Below, in pieces: positions 1-7,369 of a stretch of 27,417 bases of DNA. The position numbers and the translations under genes are program-made. Each line of letters starts with the position of its first letter. Position 1 is the stretch's first letter. The DNA is from a virus. The stretch spans positions 1 to 27,417 of the IMG/VR virus record IMGVR_UViG_3300033571_006041, one strand, 5' to 3'. The notes under the pieces are model-generated. The model had not been told where the DNA came from. It was given only the letters and a program-made list of their open reading frames with translations, and ran no database searches.

Positions 1-1398
1 AAGGTCATCATCACTGAGCGGTTGCGCAGCTTTGATTGCCTCAAGGGTAGTCATAAGGCGCTCAGCCTCAACACCGATTTTATCGGCAGAGAGCTTGCGC
101 ACAGCGGTGAGGCCAAGCGTTGCAGGATAGGCGGGGGTTTGCCCAGCGCTCAGCACGCTTACTTCAAACAGGTTGACTTCACGGATGGTGCGCTTATCGC
201 CCTGCCACTCATCACCACCCTTTGGGGTGGTAAAGCCAAAGCTCATACCCATCGCAGCAGCCTCGTGAGTCAACTTAGAAATAACACCGGCGGCATCAGG
301 GTCAGCAGGGTCAAGCTTTGCCTCAACGCGCAAGCCGCGCTCATCCTCTTGAAGTGCAAGCCTGCCGCTTGCCGTAGTGGCGAGTGCGCGGGTTTCATCG
401 TGACCAAACAGGAATGCAATAACCTTGCTGCCAGCGGCAGCGCGGCTCAGTGTGCGCTTAAACGCGCCTGGTGCAATCACCTCAGTGAATGGCAAACCAG
501 CGCTTGGCGTATCAAACAGCGCAGCATAGCCGCTAAAGGTTTTCTGCCCATCCTCAGTATCAGTGACTGTGAAGGCACCCATTGGTAGGGCGCGGCGCTC
601 AAACTCTTTCACATCAAACCTTTCATCATTTGCCAGCGTGTTTAACACGCGGTCTGCCCATTGTAGAACTCTGTCAGCGCCATTTGGGTCAGTAACCTCC
701 ACGCCCCAAAGGTATCCAGCCACCGCGCCTGGGCCTGGGAACTCATCATTGGCTGCATCACTATTGCGCGGTACGCCTTCCCAATCTTGGCGGTGGCGCA
801 GAATCCACGCGCGCATACGCATAATTTTCTCATCCTCAGCCTTACCAGAGCGCAACACGCGCGCCTCATCAACGGTTTCAGGCTGTAGCCCATCGCCGGC
901 ATAGCCGTTTTCAAAGTAGGTCAAGCCCTTGGCTGCGGCTGCGCTGATGTATTCAGGCACATCAATTACCACGCGCGCCTCATCGCTCTCATCCTCATCA
1001 ATATCGTCAGCCTCGCCGCGCAGGATTTCCTCAGGCGTGTAGGCATCAATGCCCATACCCTCAGCGGCATCTCGTGCCTCTGCGTCATTGTCAATCAGCA
1101 GCTCAATCTCATCACCGTATTCCTCTTGCAGTTTGGAATACTTATAAGCCTTAAAGGCTTCGTTTACTGCTGGGTTGCTCTCGCCAAAATCCTGCAGGTG
1201 TATTTCCCTATAGGGCACATCATTGGCATCAAGCCAATCCTTGGTTTCAGCAAAGCGGTCAATGTTGCGTGCGCTCACCACAATCACCTCATCAGCGTAA
1301 TCCTGCACGCGGCTCTTAAGCCAATCAATCAGGGGCTGGCGTGGCGTGTCACCTGTGGTGGTAAGTGTGCCGTCAATATCTGTGATTATGTAACTCAC
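1..1398 (-). CDS. HAD phosphatase - helical domain - HK97 prohead protease fusion (runs off left edge)
   Basis: Frame is open for 466 codons from a GTG at 1398 (GTGA overlap with the portal stop) to base 1. Residues 1-125 resemble a HAD phosphatase of the polynucleotide-kinase 3'-phosphatase kind: D7-I-D9-G-T11 nucleophile motif, S42 in VVSAR, K86/K89, and D103-N-D. An acidic linker (about 128-140) leads to a helical domain (about 143-258) with VPEYI and GAVAGYLWG signatures that I cannot name with certainty. Residues 265-434 are the HK97-type prohead protease, with probable catalytic H333 (FGHDE) and S386 (MGMSFGF). The protease should trim capsid scaffold domains during head maturation; the HAD part would act on a phosphate substrate that is not known. 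The position between portal and capsid is canonical for the protease. If the map is circular, the protein ends two residues later (Pro-Leu-stop) at about 468 aa. Family proteases are usually around 200-250 aa, so the N-terminal half is an addition. Confidence 0.9.
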   Translation of the reverse strand, partial: MSYIITDIDGTLTTTGDTPRQPLIDWLKSRVQDYADEVIVVSARNIDRFAETKDWLDANDVPYREIHLQDFGESNPAVNEAFKAYKYSKLQEEYGDEIELLIDNDAEARDAAEGMGIDAYTPEEILRGEADDIDEDESDEARVVIDVPEYISAAAAKGLTYFENGYAGDGLQPETVDEARVLRSGKAEDEKIMRMRAWILRHRQDWEGVPRNSDAANDEFPGPGAVAGYLWGVEVTDPNGADRVLQWADRVLNTLANDERFDVKEFERRALPMGAFTVTDTEDGQKTFSGYAALFDTPSAGLPFTEVIAPGAFKRTLSRAAAGSKVIAFLFGHDETRALATTASGRLALQEDERGLRVEAKLDPADPDAAGVISKLTHEAAAMGMSFGFTTPKGGDEWQGDKRTIREVNLFEVSVLSAGQTPAYPATLGLTAVRKLSADKIGVEAERLMTTLEAIKAAQPLSDDDL

Positions 1399-2582
1399 GG
1401 CTGTGGCTCCTCACCTACTACGCCAATGTTTAGTGGCTTCCAGTGCTGGTCACCACCAACTGCGAGCTTTGGCAAATCCTCGTATTGGCGCACTTCGTCC
1501 AGCGTGAGAATCCCGTTTTGCAGGGCTACAGCGTAACTATCCATACGCTCCTTTTGCGTTGCGCGCAGCAGCGCGCCGGTGTTGAATTTGATAAAGGTGG
1601 TGTCACCAACAATTAGGCGCTGAAGCCCAGCCTCAATGCGTGCGAGCATTGGCGCGAGCCCCAAAACCAGCCAAGCCTGCCCAAGAACCTCTGCGCTGGA
1701 GTAGCTGGTATTTCCCCCTGGGTACTGAAGGTACTGAAGGGGCACACCGTAGATACGCCCGATGGCCTCCACACCCCAGTGGAGAGTTTCTACAAGCTGC
1801 AGGTCAGAAATCTTAACGCTCATTTGTGAATAGTCAGCGCCGCCAGTGAGCACTGCAACGCGCCACGCGCGGTCAACACCCTCGTGCCTGCGTGCAAATC
1901 CTGCGCGCAGATTCTCTGCTTGGTCTGCGGTCAACTCGCCTGGAACCTTCACCACACCGCCAACTGTTGCGCCCTGCTCGTAGAACTTCGCGCCAAACAG
2001 TTGCGTTGCGCTTGCAAGTCCAAGCGTTACGCGGTGGTGCTCAATTGGTGACATACCGCGCAGGCTCTCGCCCGTTGCAAACAATGGAATATGCACAATG
2101 TTATCAGCGGTCAGTGTGGTTGCGCCCTCAAGTGTGGTTACCTTGTAAAGCGGCTCTCCCATTTCGCCGCGCACAATCTCAACCTTTTGCGGGTCAAGCA
2201 CTCGCGTTTCAACCACATTGCCTGATGAGTCTTTAAGGAAAAGCACAAAGGCATTTCCATCTAGGAGCAAGCTGCTGGTTAGGCGGTGCTTGAAATCAAA
2301 GCTAGTGAAGTTTGGATTATTTGGAATCGGCACATCCATCCAGCGCGGGCGGCTCACCGGCTGGCGCACGCCGCCGCTGCGGATGTAAGCCCCCCAAGGC
2401 AAACTTGCCACCGTTGAACTGTAGAGATTCACTGCCGCCCATACAGCCCCAATAGCAGTTGCGTTTTCCTGTGTGATATGTACGCCAGCAGTTTTATTTG
2501 GATAATCTGAAGGCCACCAAGGCGCTACCACGCGCTGCTCATCTTTAGTTTCTCGCCCAAGGATGCGGTCAACAATGCCCAC
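1395..2582 (-). CDS. Portal protein (HK97 family)
   Basis: The 395-residue product has the length and layout of HK97-type portals, which form the dodecameric ring at the packaging vertex. An early helix-rich segment (ENATAIGAVWAAVNLYSSTV, about 39-58) is the usual N-terminal portal signature, followed by the phrases LLLDGNAF and PQKVEIV in the wing/clip core and by the QYLQYPGGNTSYSS segment near 285. The start is GTG at 2582 behind GGGAG; no ATG fits better. It lies 11 nt downstream of the large terminase gene and overlaps the protease fusion by GTGA, the standard head-gene order. The stop is TGA. Family identification rests on residue patterns and synteny, not on a database search. Confidence 0.92.
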   Translation of the reverse strand: MGIVDRILGRETKDEQRVVAPWWPSDYPNKTAGVHITQENATAIGAVWAAVNLYSSTVASLPWGAYIRSGGVRQPVSRPRWMDVPIPNNPNFTSFDFKHRLTSSLLLDGNAFVLFLKDSSGNVVETRVLDPQKVEIVRGEMGEPLYKVTTLEGATTLTADNIVHIPLFATGESLRGMSPIEHHRVTLGLASATQLFGAKFYEQGATVGGVVKVPGELTADQAENLRAGFARRHEGVDRAWRVAVLTGGADYSQMSVKISDLQLVETLHWGVEAIGRIYGVPLQYLQYPGGNTSYSSAEVLGQAWLVLGLAPMLARIEAGLQRLIVGDTTFIKFNTGALLRATQKERMDSYAVALQNGILTLDEVRQYEDLPKLAVGGDQHWKPLNIGVVGEEPQP

Positions 2583-2593
2583 GCTTTTTCTCC

Positions 2594-4216
2594 CTACAGC
2601 TCAATGTATTGAACCGCAGCCGCCGCCTTTGGCGCAACTGTGGTTGCTAGTGTACCAGCACGGCTGTGCGCCATAATGGCTGCAACAAATAGGTCAATCT
2701 TTTTGTTGCTTTGCTTCGCCTCTTTTCTTACCATCAGCCCATTCCTAGAGTAGTACGGGGTGGCTGAAGCCGCGTGCCTGGCAAGGCGCGGGTCACCCGT
2801 GTGCTTGATATTGCCATTCACCACTGCATCATACATTGCGCTAGTGGCTGGAACCATACGGCTTGGTGTTTGCGGAAACTCCACAATTGGCAGGCCCATT
2901 TGTAGCCACGCCTCCATTGAGCGCTGCCACCTGAACGGGTCACACGCCACCTCTCGCACCGTGAACCCTTGGCAAATCTCCAGCATCTTTGCCTCAACCT
3001 GCTCCACCGGCACGCGCCACGAAAGGTCAGCATCAACGGGGCGCTCCCAATGCCCCAGCACAAATAGCGCCTTATCGGAAATACGGCACGCCACAATGGC
3101 TGTGGAGTCATTGCTAAAGCTGCCGTCAAACGCCAGCACGATTGGGTCAGCCTTATCAAGCGCAAGCGTGTTATCAGTGCACGCCTCCCACGCGCCTGTT
3201 GGCAGAAATGATGTAGCGGTGTTTGTGAATTGGTTGAGCCGCTTGGTGCGGTATTCACTCTCTGGCGTGCGCCGCTTGGCGCTGCGCAAATCGTCAAGGC
3301 TCAAAATCGGCGGCTCGCCAAGTAAACCTGGGTTAGCCTCGTGCCATCGGCTCTCATCCTCGTAGGCATCATCAGCCGCCTCCCACCACGCCATACCAAG
3401 GCTGTCATCATCAGACTCGCCAGCAATGCGCCGCTTGGCAAGCTGGTAGAGCGTGTAGGCAATGGAGTCATTGCCGGTGCTGTCAACGCGCGGGCCGGCG
3501 GTGGTGATTGCCACAAAGAGCGGGCTGCGCCTTGCACCCATTGAAAGGCTGAGCACATCAAAGAGCTCACGGTTAGGCGCAGCCGCCAACTCATCGTAGA
3601 GCACTAGGCTGGCATTCAAGCCCTCTTTGCTGTACGCCTCTGCGCTAATTGCTTTGTATACCGTGCCTGTGCCCTTAAACTCCATTGCATCTCTAAACAG
3701 TTTCACCTGTGCGCCAAGCTCTGGGCTCAATTCAACCGCCCGCTTGGCGTGAGAGAAAACCAATTTGGCTTGCTCGCGCTCATTGGCTGCGCTCAGAATC
3801 TCGCCGCCCTTATCGCCGTACAAGCCAAAAAAAATTGGTAGCGTAGAGGCTAAGGCTGTTTTTCCATTTTTCCGTGCAATGCCCGTTAGGAAAAAGCGGT
3901 GCGTGAAGGTGCCGTCATCCTTGCGTGCCAACATATGGCGCAGCAGGTTGCGCTGCCACACTTTGAATTGCAACGCCTCGCCAGCAAGCCCGCCCAGTGA
4001 GTCTTTGGCAATGGGCACTAGTGCCTCAGCGAAGTCAGCCACCACACCCCCAAGGCTGCGCCCAAGGTCAGCGGGGTCAAGCGGGGTCAGCCAGCGGGGT
4101 GGCCATCCTTGGCTGCCAGCCTCTGCCGAAACTGCTCTACCTTGCTTACGCTTTCCACCATTGCCAGCCCCAGCTTGGTGCGGTCTGCCGGTGTCAAGCC
4201 CAGTTGATTCATCCAC
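2594..4216 (-). CDS. Terminase large subunit (packaging ATPase/nuclease)
   Basis: The protein (540 aa from GTG 4216) carries a Walker A-like GIARKNGKT at 112-120, Walker B with D208-E209 in LVLYDEL, and a C-terminal RNase H-fold nuclease with D364 (AFDGSFSND), D426 (ACDPFRW) and D508 (KIDLF). It pumps DNA into the prohead and cuts the concatemer. The start is odd. The only in-frame ATG/GTG/TTG candidate lies 130 nt inside the small subunit gene, and its SD (AGGA) is almost touching it. The sequence that looks like a family N-terminus (PPRWLTP) begins near residue 39, at the small-subunit stop. Translation may therefore be coupled to terS, possibly from a non-standard codon near 4095; residues 1-38 are doubtful. 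Confidence 0.93.
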   Translation of the reverse strand: MDESTGLDTGRPHQAGAGNGGKRKQGRAVSAEAGSQGWPPRWLTPLDPADLGRSLGGVVADFAEALVPIAKDSLGGLAGEALQFKVWQRNLLRHMLARKDDGTFTHRFFLTGIARKNGKTALASTLPIFFGLYGDKGGEILSAANEREQAKLVFSHAKRAVELSPELGAQVKLFRDAMEFKGTGTVYKAISAEAYSKEGLNASLVLYDELAAAPNRELFDVLSLSMGARRSPLFVAITTAGPRVDSTGNDSIAYTLYQLAKRRIAGESDDDSLGMAWWEAADDAYEDESRWHEANPGLLGEPPILSLDDLRSAKRRTPESEYRTKRLNQFTNTATSFLPTGAWEACTDNTLALDKADPIVLAFDGSFSNDSTAIVACRISDKALFVLGHWERPVDADLSWRVPVEQVEAKMLEICQGFTVREVACDPFRWQRSMEAWLQMGLPIVEFPQTPSRMVPATSAMYDAVVNGNIKHTGDPRLARHAASATPYYSRNGLMVRKEAKQSNKKIDLFVAAIMAHSRAGTLATTVAPKAAAAVQYIEL

Positions 4217-4572
4217 TTCCTAATACCTTCCTCTTGGGTTGCGCGCATTCCAACTGCAGGATTGGCGTAAGCATAGCCTTTGTCAGTAAGCAGCACAGGG
4301 CCCTGCTCCGCAATCTGCTTTGTGAGCTGCGCGTGAAAGTCAAGCGCCTGCACCAGCATCGTCAGGGCTTCGCGGTCACTCGCCGCAATCCAAGTGCTGG
4401 CGTGCCCCAAGATTCTGTGCCAAGCCTCCAGTGCCAGTGGGCTCAAGCCCTCAGGCGGTGGGATATCGGCTGCGCCAATCACCTTAATCGGTGAGTTATT
4501 AACCGGCACGCGGCTGGCTTTGAGAGTGCCGCGCCGCGCTTTGATTTCGTTTGGCACTACCTGCTTGGGCAA
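4087..4572 (-). CDS. Terminase small subunit, P27 family
   Basis: The 161-residue product has the P27-type layout: a basic N-terminus (NEIKARRGTLKASRVP, about 8-23), then PPPEGLSPLALEAWHRI (about 38-54), a central helical stretch with DREALTMLVQALD, and a C-terminal LGLTPADRTKLG signature. It recognises viral DNA and loads the large subunit. The start is TTG 4572, 12 nt after an in-frame stop and behind GGGGG; a GTG at codon 6 is an alternative. The gene is the first in the head operon, preceded by a promoter candidate (4651-4679), and its end overlaps the large subunit reading frame by 130 nt. Confidence 0.88.
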   Translation of the reverse strand: MPKQVVPNEIKARRGTLKASRVPVNNSPIKVIGAADIPPPEGLSPLALEAWHRILGHASTWIAASDREALTMLVQALDFHAQLTKQIAEQGPVLLTDKGYAYANPAVGMRATQEEGIRKWMNQLGLTPADRTKLGLAMVESVSKVEQFRQRLAAKDGHPAG

Positions 4573-4650
4573 CCTAAACCCCCACTAGTAACAAATGCCC
4601 GTGCCTGCGTGGCACTCGGCGCTGGATTAACTGCGTGTGCGTGCGCGCAG

Positions 4651-4679
4651 ATTCTAAACCCCCCTCCCTGCGCGGTCAA
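4651..4679 (-). promoter_or_regulatory. Candidate late promoter upstream of terS
   Basis: On the minus strand TTGACC (4679-4674) and TAGAAT (4656-4651) are separated by exactly 17 nt, a 10/12 match to the sigma70 consensus. The -35 overlaps the stop codon of the glycosyltransferase gene. Transcription would start near 4644 and give a leader of about 70 nt before terS. Unlike the early promoters, it carries no TGCAACG dyad. The rest of the 4573-4675 gap holds only a 5-bp hairpin (4601-4615) and a GC-alternating stretch. Confidence 0.55.
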
Positions 4680-5896
4680 CGCTTTGCCTGAGCTCGCCGC
4701 TGCGCGCGGTTAGGCGCTGGCTGTGCCGGTGCCTTTGTGCGCGCGCTCATCAGCTTGATAAATGGCTTCCACTTTTCCTCATAAACCGTGTCAGCCTCAT
4801 ACTGCGCAGTGGCTGCGCGTACCGCCGCGCGGTCAACTTTTCCAGCCCTGGTTTCCTCATAGACTGCCTGCAGCGCCTTATAGATTTCGTCAACATTTGG
4901 AATGGCGAAAAAGGAAACTTGGAACTCATCCCACTCACGCTGCACCTTCACCTTGTGGCTGTGTGGCCCAATCAACTCAGCCTGTGCACTGAAGTCACTG
5001 ACTATGCACGGGGTACCCGTAGCCATTGATTCAACGGCTGGAATCCCGAAGCCCTCACCCATTGAAGTCAGGAGCTGCACATCAGCCGCTGAATACATTT
5101 GGGCAATGGCGGTATCAGGGATGCCGTTGCGCCAATGCATTGGGTGTGGGTATCGCACGCGCTGCGCGTCAATGCCAACTGCAGACATTAGGCGCGGTAG
5201 GTTTACGCCCTCGCTAAAGCCATTGGGCTCTGTGTGCAACATCCACTTCACATCTTTGCGGTCAGCCATAAAGCGGCTCATTGCGTCAGCCATAGAACCA
5301 AACCCCTTGCGGATAGGGATGCGGCCCCGATTGGCTGCGTTAGTTACCACTACAAAGTCATCAGGCGTAAACCCCATTGCAGCGCGCGCATCCTTGCCCC
5401 TATCGCTGAATACCGCGCGGTCAATGGCGTGCGGGATATAGGTAAGCTCCTCACGCGGCTGCCCAGCATCAAGCAGCATTTGCTCACCGAAGCGGCTCAT
5501 TGCAATGGCGTGATGCTTTCCCTGCAATAGGAATTGCGCAACGCCTGGCGGTACCGGCTCGTGGTCTACTGGAGTCCAGCACGCAAGGTTTAAATCATTG
5601 AATCCCTGTATGCCAAGCAAGGGCCACAAATCAAAGAGCACCACCGAAAACGAGTCAGTGCGGTCACCAATCCAGCCGCGCATATTGTCTGGCGCAGCAT
5701 CAATGCTGTAACGCATCAACCCTTCAGGCAAAATGATGTGACCGTGCGAGCAATTCATCATTACCGCCGCGCCGTGATTGGCGCTCAGCGCAACCTCGTG
5801 CCCATCCTTTACCATCCTGTGAAGCACTTGAGCACTTTGGGCACCGTATCCACTTGGTACGGCGCAGCTATTGGAATACCACGCAATGCGAGCCAT
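4676..5896 (-). CDS. Glycosyltransferase, GT-B fold (GT4-like)
   Basis: A 406-residue protein with an N-terminal glycine-containing loop (PSGYGAQ, 14-20), a nucleotide-phosphate-binding basic stretch (NRGRIPIRKGF, 189-199) and the E-x7-E motif GEGFGIPAVESMATGTP (E281, E289) near the C-terminus, as in retaining GT4 enzymes. It transfers a sugar from a nucleotide donor. The acceptor cannot be told from sequence; virion protein or host surface glycan are the obvious options. The C-terminal tail (APAQPAPNRAQRRAQAKR) is basic and disordered. Start ATG 5896 has an excellent SD (GGGGAGGG). The gene sits directly upstream of the terminase genes and 10 nt after the HNH gene, in the position of an accessory enzyme. 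Confidence 0.88.
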   Translation of the reverse strand: MARIAWYSNSCAVPSGYGAQSAQVLHRMVKDGHEVALSANHGAAVMMNCSHGHIILPEGLMRYSIDAAPDNMRGWIGDRTDSFSVVLFDLWPLLGIQGFNDLNLACWTPVDHEPVPPGVAQFLLQGKHHAIAMSRFGEQMLLDAGQPREELTYIPHAIDRAVFSDRGKDARAAMGFTPDDFVVVTNAANRGRIPIRKGFGSMADAMSRFMADRKDVKWMLHTEPNGFSEGVNLPRLMSAVGIDAQRVRYPHPMHWRNGIPDTAIAQMYSAADVQLLTSMGEGFGIPAVESMATGTPCIVSDFSAQAELIGPHSHKVKVQREWDEFQVSFFAIPNVDEIYKALQAVYEETRAGKVDRAAVRAATAQYEADTVYEEKWKPFIKLMSARTKAPAQPAPNRAQRRAQAKR

Positions 5897-5906
5897 AAAC
5901 CCTCCC

Positions 5907-6221
5907 CTATTTGTGTTTGGTTACCTTACCGTGACAGCGTAAGCATAGTACGCGCAAACGGTGCTCTGGCGCAAGTAGTGCGCCGCCTTGGCTAATGGGG
6001 TCAATATGGTCAACGGTCAGGCGCACATTGGCTGCCCCGCAACCCTCGCACCAAGGGCGCTTGCTGCGCACCATTGCGCTTAGCCGCTTCCACGCAGCAT
6101 TGGCGTATGGGTTAGGCACACCCGCCTTCCAGCGTGTTTGCGCTTCCCTGCGGTGCAGGCTGCAGCGATTCCCCTGCGGGGTCAGGGTGCCACAGTCTAG
6201 GCACGGGCGCTGGAACCTCAC
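5907..6221 (-). CDS. HNH endonuclease
   Basis: The 104-aa product has an N-terminal zinc knuckle (C7, C10, C20, H23) and a C-terminal HNH core: CEGCG (C58, C61), D71-H72 in TVDHIDPISQGG, H87, then CLRCHGK with C93, C96 and H97. HNH proteins encoded next to terminases help the packaging motor make the end-generating cut in HK97-like cos phages; here one gene lies between the two, so that role is an inference. Start is GTG 6221, overlapping the preceding stop by four bases (GTGA). An independent homing role is the alternative. Confidence 0.88.
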   Translation of the reverse strand: MRFQRPCLDCGTLTPQGNRCSLHRREAQTRWKAGVPNPYANAAWKRLSAMVRSKRPWCEGCGAANVRLTVDHIDPISQGGALLAPEHRLRVLCLRCHGKVTKHK

Positions 6222-6625
6222 GCCTTGGGCAGTGCCGGCAGCGGTAGGTGCTGGGCAATCACCTTGGCAATATGGTCAACCGCCCGCTCAGTAGCATCCT
6301 CGTATTGCGGCGAGAATATTGCCCACGCAATCTCACCTAAGGCTTTCTCTAGGTTATCAACCACCGCATCAGTCTGATGGCTGTTTAGGTGCAGCGCCTC
6401 GTGGCACATCACCTCACGCTGGCGCTCTGGTGTTTGGCTCCACCAATCGTGGCTAACCCGCAGCTCAGCGGTGAAGGCGGCTTGTGATGTCACCTGAATA
6501 TCAGCCCAAGCGTCAACATCGGAAGCCTCACGGGCAATGTTCACGCGCCAGTGGGTCAGGTTAAGCGCCTCTTGCACGGTGGCAAGGTACGCCTCAAGCG
6601 CATCCCATTTGTCTACCTTTGCCAT
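6218..6625 (-). CDS. Small HExxH putative metalloprotein
   Basis: A 135-residue soluble protein with the zinc-protease signature H75-E76-A-L-H79 (MCHEALHLN), followed about 30 residues on by an ED-ATER stretch (E109, E113) in a helix that could supply a third ligand. There is no signal peptide or membrane segment. HExxH mini-proteins of this size occur in several phages, but their substrates are not established, so protease activity is inferred. The start is ATG 6625, joined to the methyltransferase stop by TGATG; an upstream start at 6640 in the same frame is possible but overlaps more. It ends four bases into the HNH gene. Confidence 0.72.
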   Translation of the reverse strand: MAKVDKWDALEAYLATVQEALNLTHWRVNIAREASDVDAWADIQVTSQAAFTAELRVSHDWWSQTPERQREVMCHEALHLNSHQTDAVVDNLEKALGEIAWAIFSPQYEDATERAVDHIAKVIAQHLPLPALPKA

Positions 6626-7179
6626 CAGGGCTTCACCCACACCGTCACATATGAGTGCAGTACGGGCCGCACGCCCAGCCAGTTTAGGAATGCTGCCACC
6701 GCTATGTGCTTGCCGTGTGTGTCACTAAAGCAGTCATCAACCGCAATGATGCAGCCGCTGCGCAGCTTGGCGTACACACTGGTGAGCTCAGCCAAGTGGT
6801 GTATGGCTGACTCATTTGTTTCAGTCAGGTCAAATGAATCAAGATAGAGGAAGTCAATAGTCTGCGGATTGGCAAGACTGCGCAAGCCGGTGATTGAGTC
6901 AGCCTGCTCAATCTGCATTTTCTTGACTTGAGTGCGGGCATACGCCGTGCTGACGGGGCTGATGTCAAAGCTTACGCCAGTACCGCCGCAGAAATTAATA
7001 AGCCACTCCCACACGAGCGTGCTCTGCCCGTCCCCCTCCCAGTTATTGGCTTGGCGGGCACACCCAGTTTCAACAATGGTTATTGGGCGCTGAAGCGCCC
7101 ACAGGCTCTTGGCAATAAACTCAAACGCATCAGCTCTGCGCCCTAGCCTCTTGCGCGTATCGCTAAAGTCAATATCCAT
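6625..7179 (-). CDS. Class I SAM-dependent methyltransferase-like protein
   Basis: The 184-aa protein shows a Rossmann-like motif I (IVETGCARQ, 36-44) with a following GDGQSTLVWEWL helix, an acidic post-strand (VSFDISP, 69-75), LYLDSFD (111-117) and IIAVDDC (144-150). This is the layout of stand-alone methyltransferases often found beside sugar-modifying enzymes. Substrate is unknown; a methylated glycan or small molecule fits the glycosyltransferase two genes downstream. ATG 7179 is chosen over TTG 7185 because GGGGAGG lies 6 nt upstream of it. A structured non-coding stretch of 190 nt separates it from the previous gene. Confidence 0.75.
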   Translation of the reverse strand: MDIDFSDTRKRLGRRADAFEFIAKSLWALQRPITIVETGCARQANNWEGDGQSTLVWEWLINFCGGTGVSFDISPVSTAYARTQVKKMQIEQADSITGLRSLANPQTIDFLYLDSFDLTETNESAIHHLAELTSVYAKLRSGCIIAVDDCFSDTHGKHIAVAAFLNWLGVRPVLHSYVTVWVKP

Positions 7180-7293
7180 TTGCAACCTCCCCTAAGTCTG
7201 TTGGAGCGGGCGGGGAGTTGCACCCCGCGTTTAGCGCGCTCAGGCTATGCCTTTATGAGCCGCCGCTGCTACGCCGCCCCGCCGTAATAGTAG

Positions 7294-7326
7294 CGCCCGC
7301 CGCCGGGAGGAAACCAGCGGCGGGCG
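7294..7326 (-). other. GC-rich intercistronic hairpin with CCUCC loop
   Basis: Arms 7294-7303 and 7317-7326 pair over 10 bp. On the minus-strand RNA the 13-nt loop contains UUUCCUCCC, complementary to the GGGAGG core of the SD at the next gene. A U-tract is missing, so an intrinsic terminator is unlikely. Confidence 0.6.
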
Positions 7327-7330
7327 GGGT

Positions 7331-7352
7331 GCCTGTGGAGTGAATCACAGGC
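7331..7352 (-). other. Intercistronic hairpin after the 173-aa gene
   Basis: Perfect 7-bp stem (GCCTGTG / CACAGGC, 7331-7337 and 7346-7352) with an 8-nt loop, 18 nt downstream of the stop codon at 7370. No U-run follows; the GC-rich hairpin at 7294-7326 comes next. Weak termination or mRNA 3'-end protection is possible. Confidence 0.5.
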
Positions 7353-7369
7353 GTAGTTGAGAGCCTACC

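Larger units (their letters stand above)
7180..7369 (-). other. Structured non-coding leader/intercistronic region
   Basis: No start-plus-SD gene fits in these 190 nt. The minus-strand RNA contains three hairpins: 7331-7352 (7-bp stem, 8-nt loop), 7294-7326 (10-bp all-GC stem, 13-nt loop) and 7210-7228 (6-bp stem, 7-nt loop). None is followed by a U-run. The SD of the methyltransferase is at the downstream end. No convincing -35/-10 pair was found, so this may be an RNA processing or stabilising zone rather than a promoter. Confidence 0.55.

Noticed and set aside
642-914. 90-codon minus-strand frame within the left-end gene
   Set aside because: Lies in another frame of the protease-fusion coding sequence, which is continuous from 1398 to 1.
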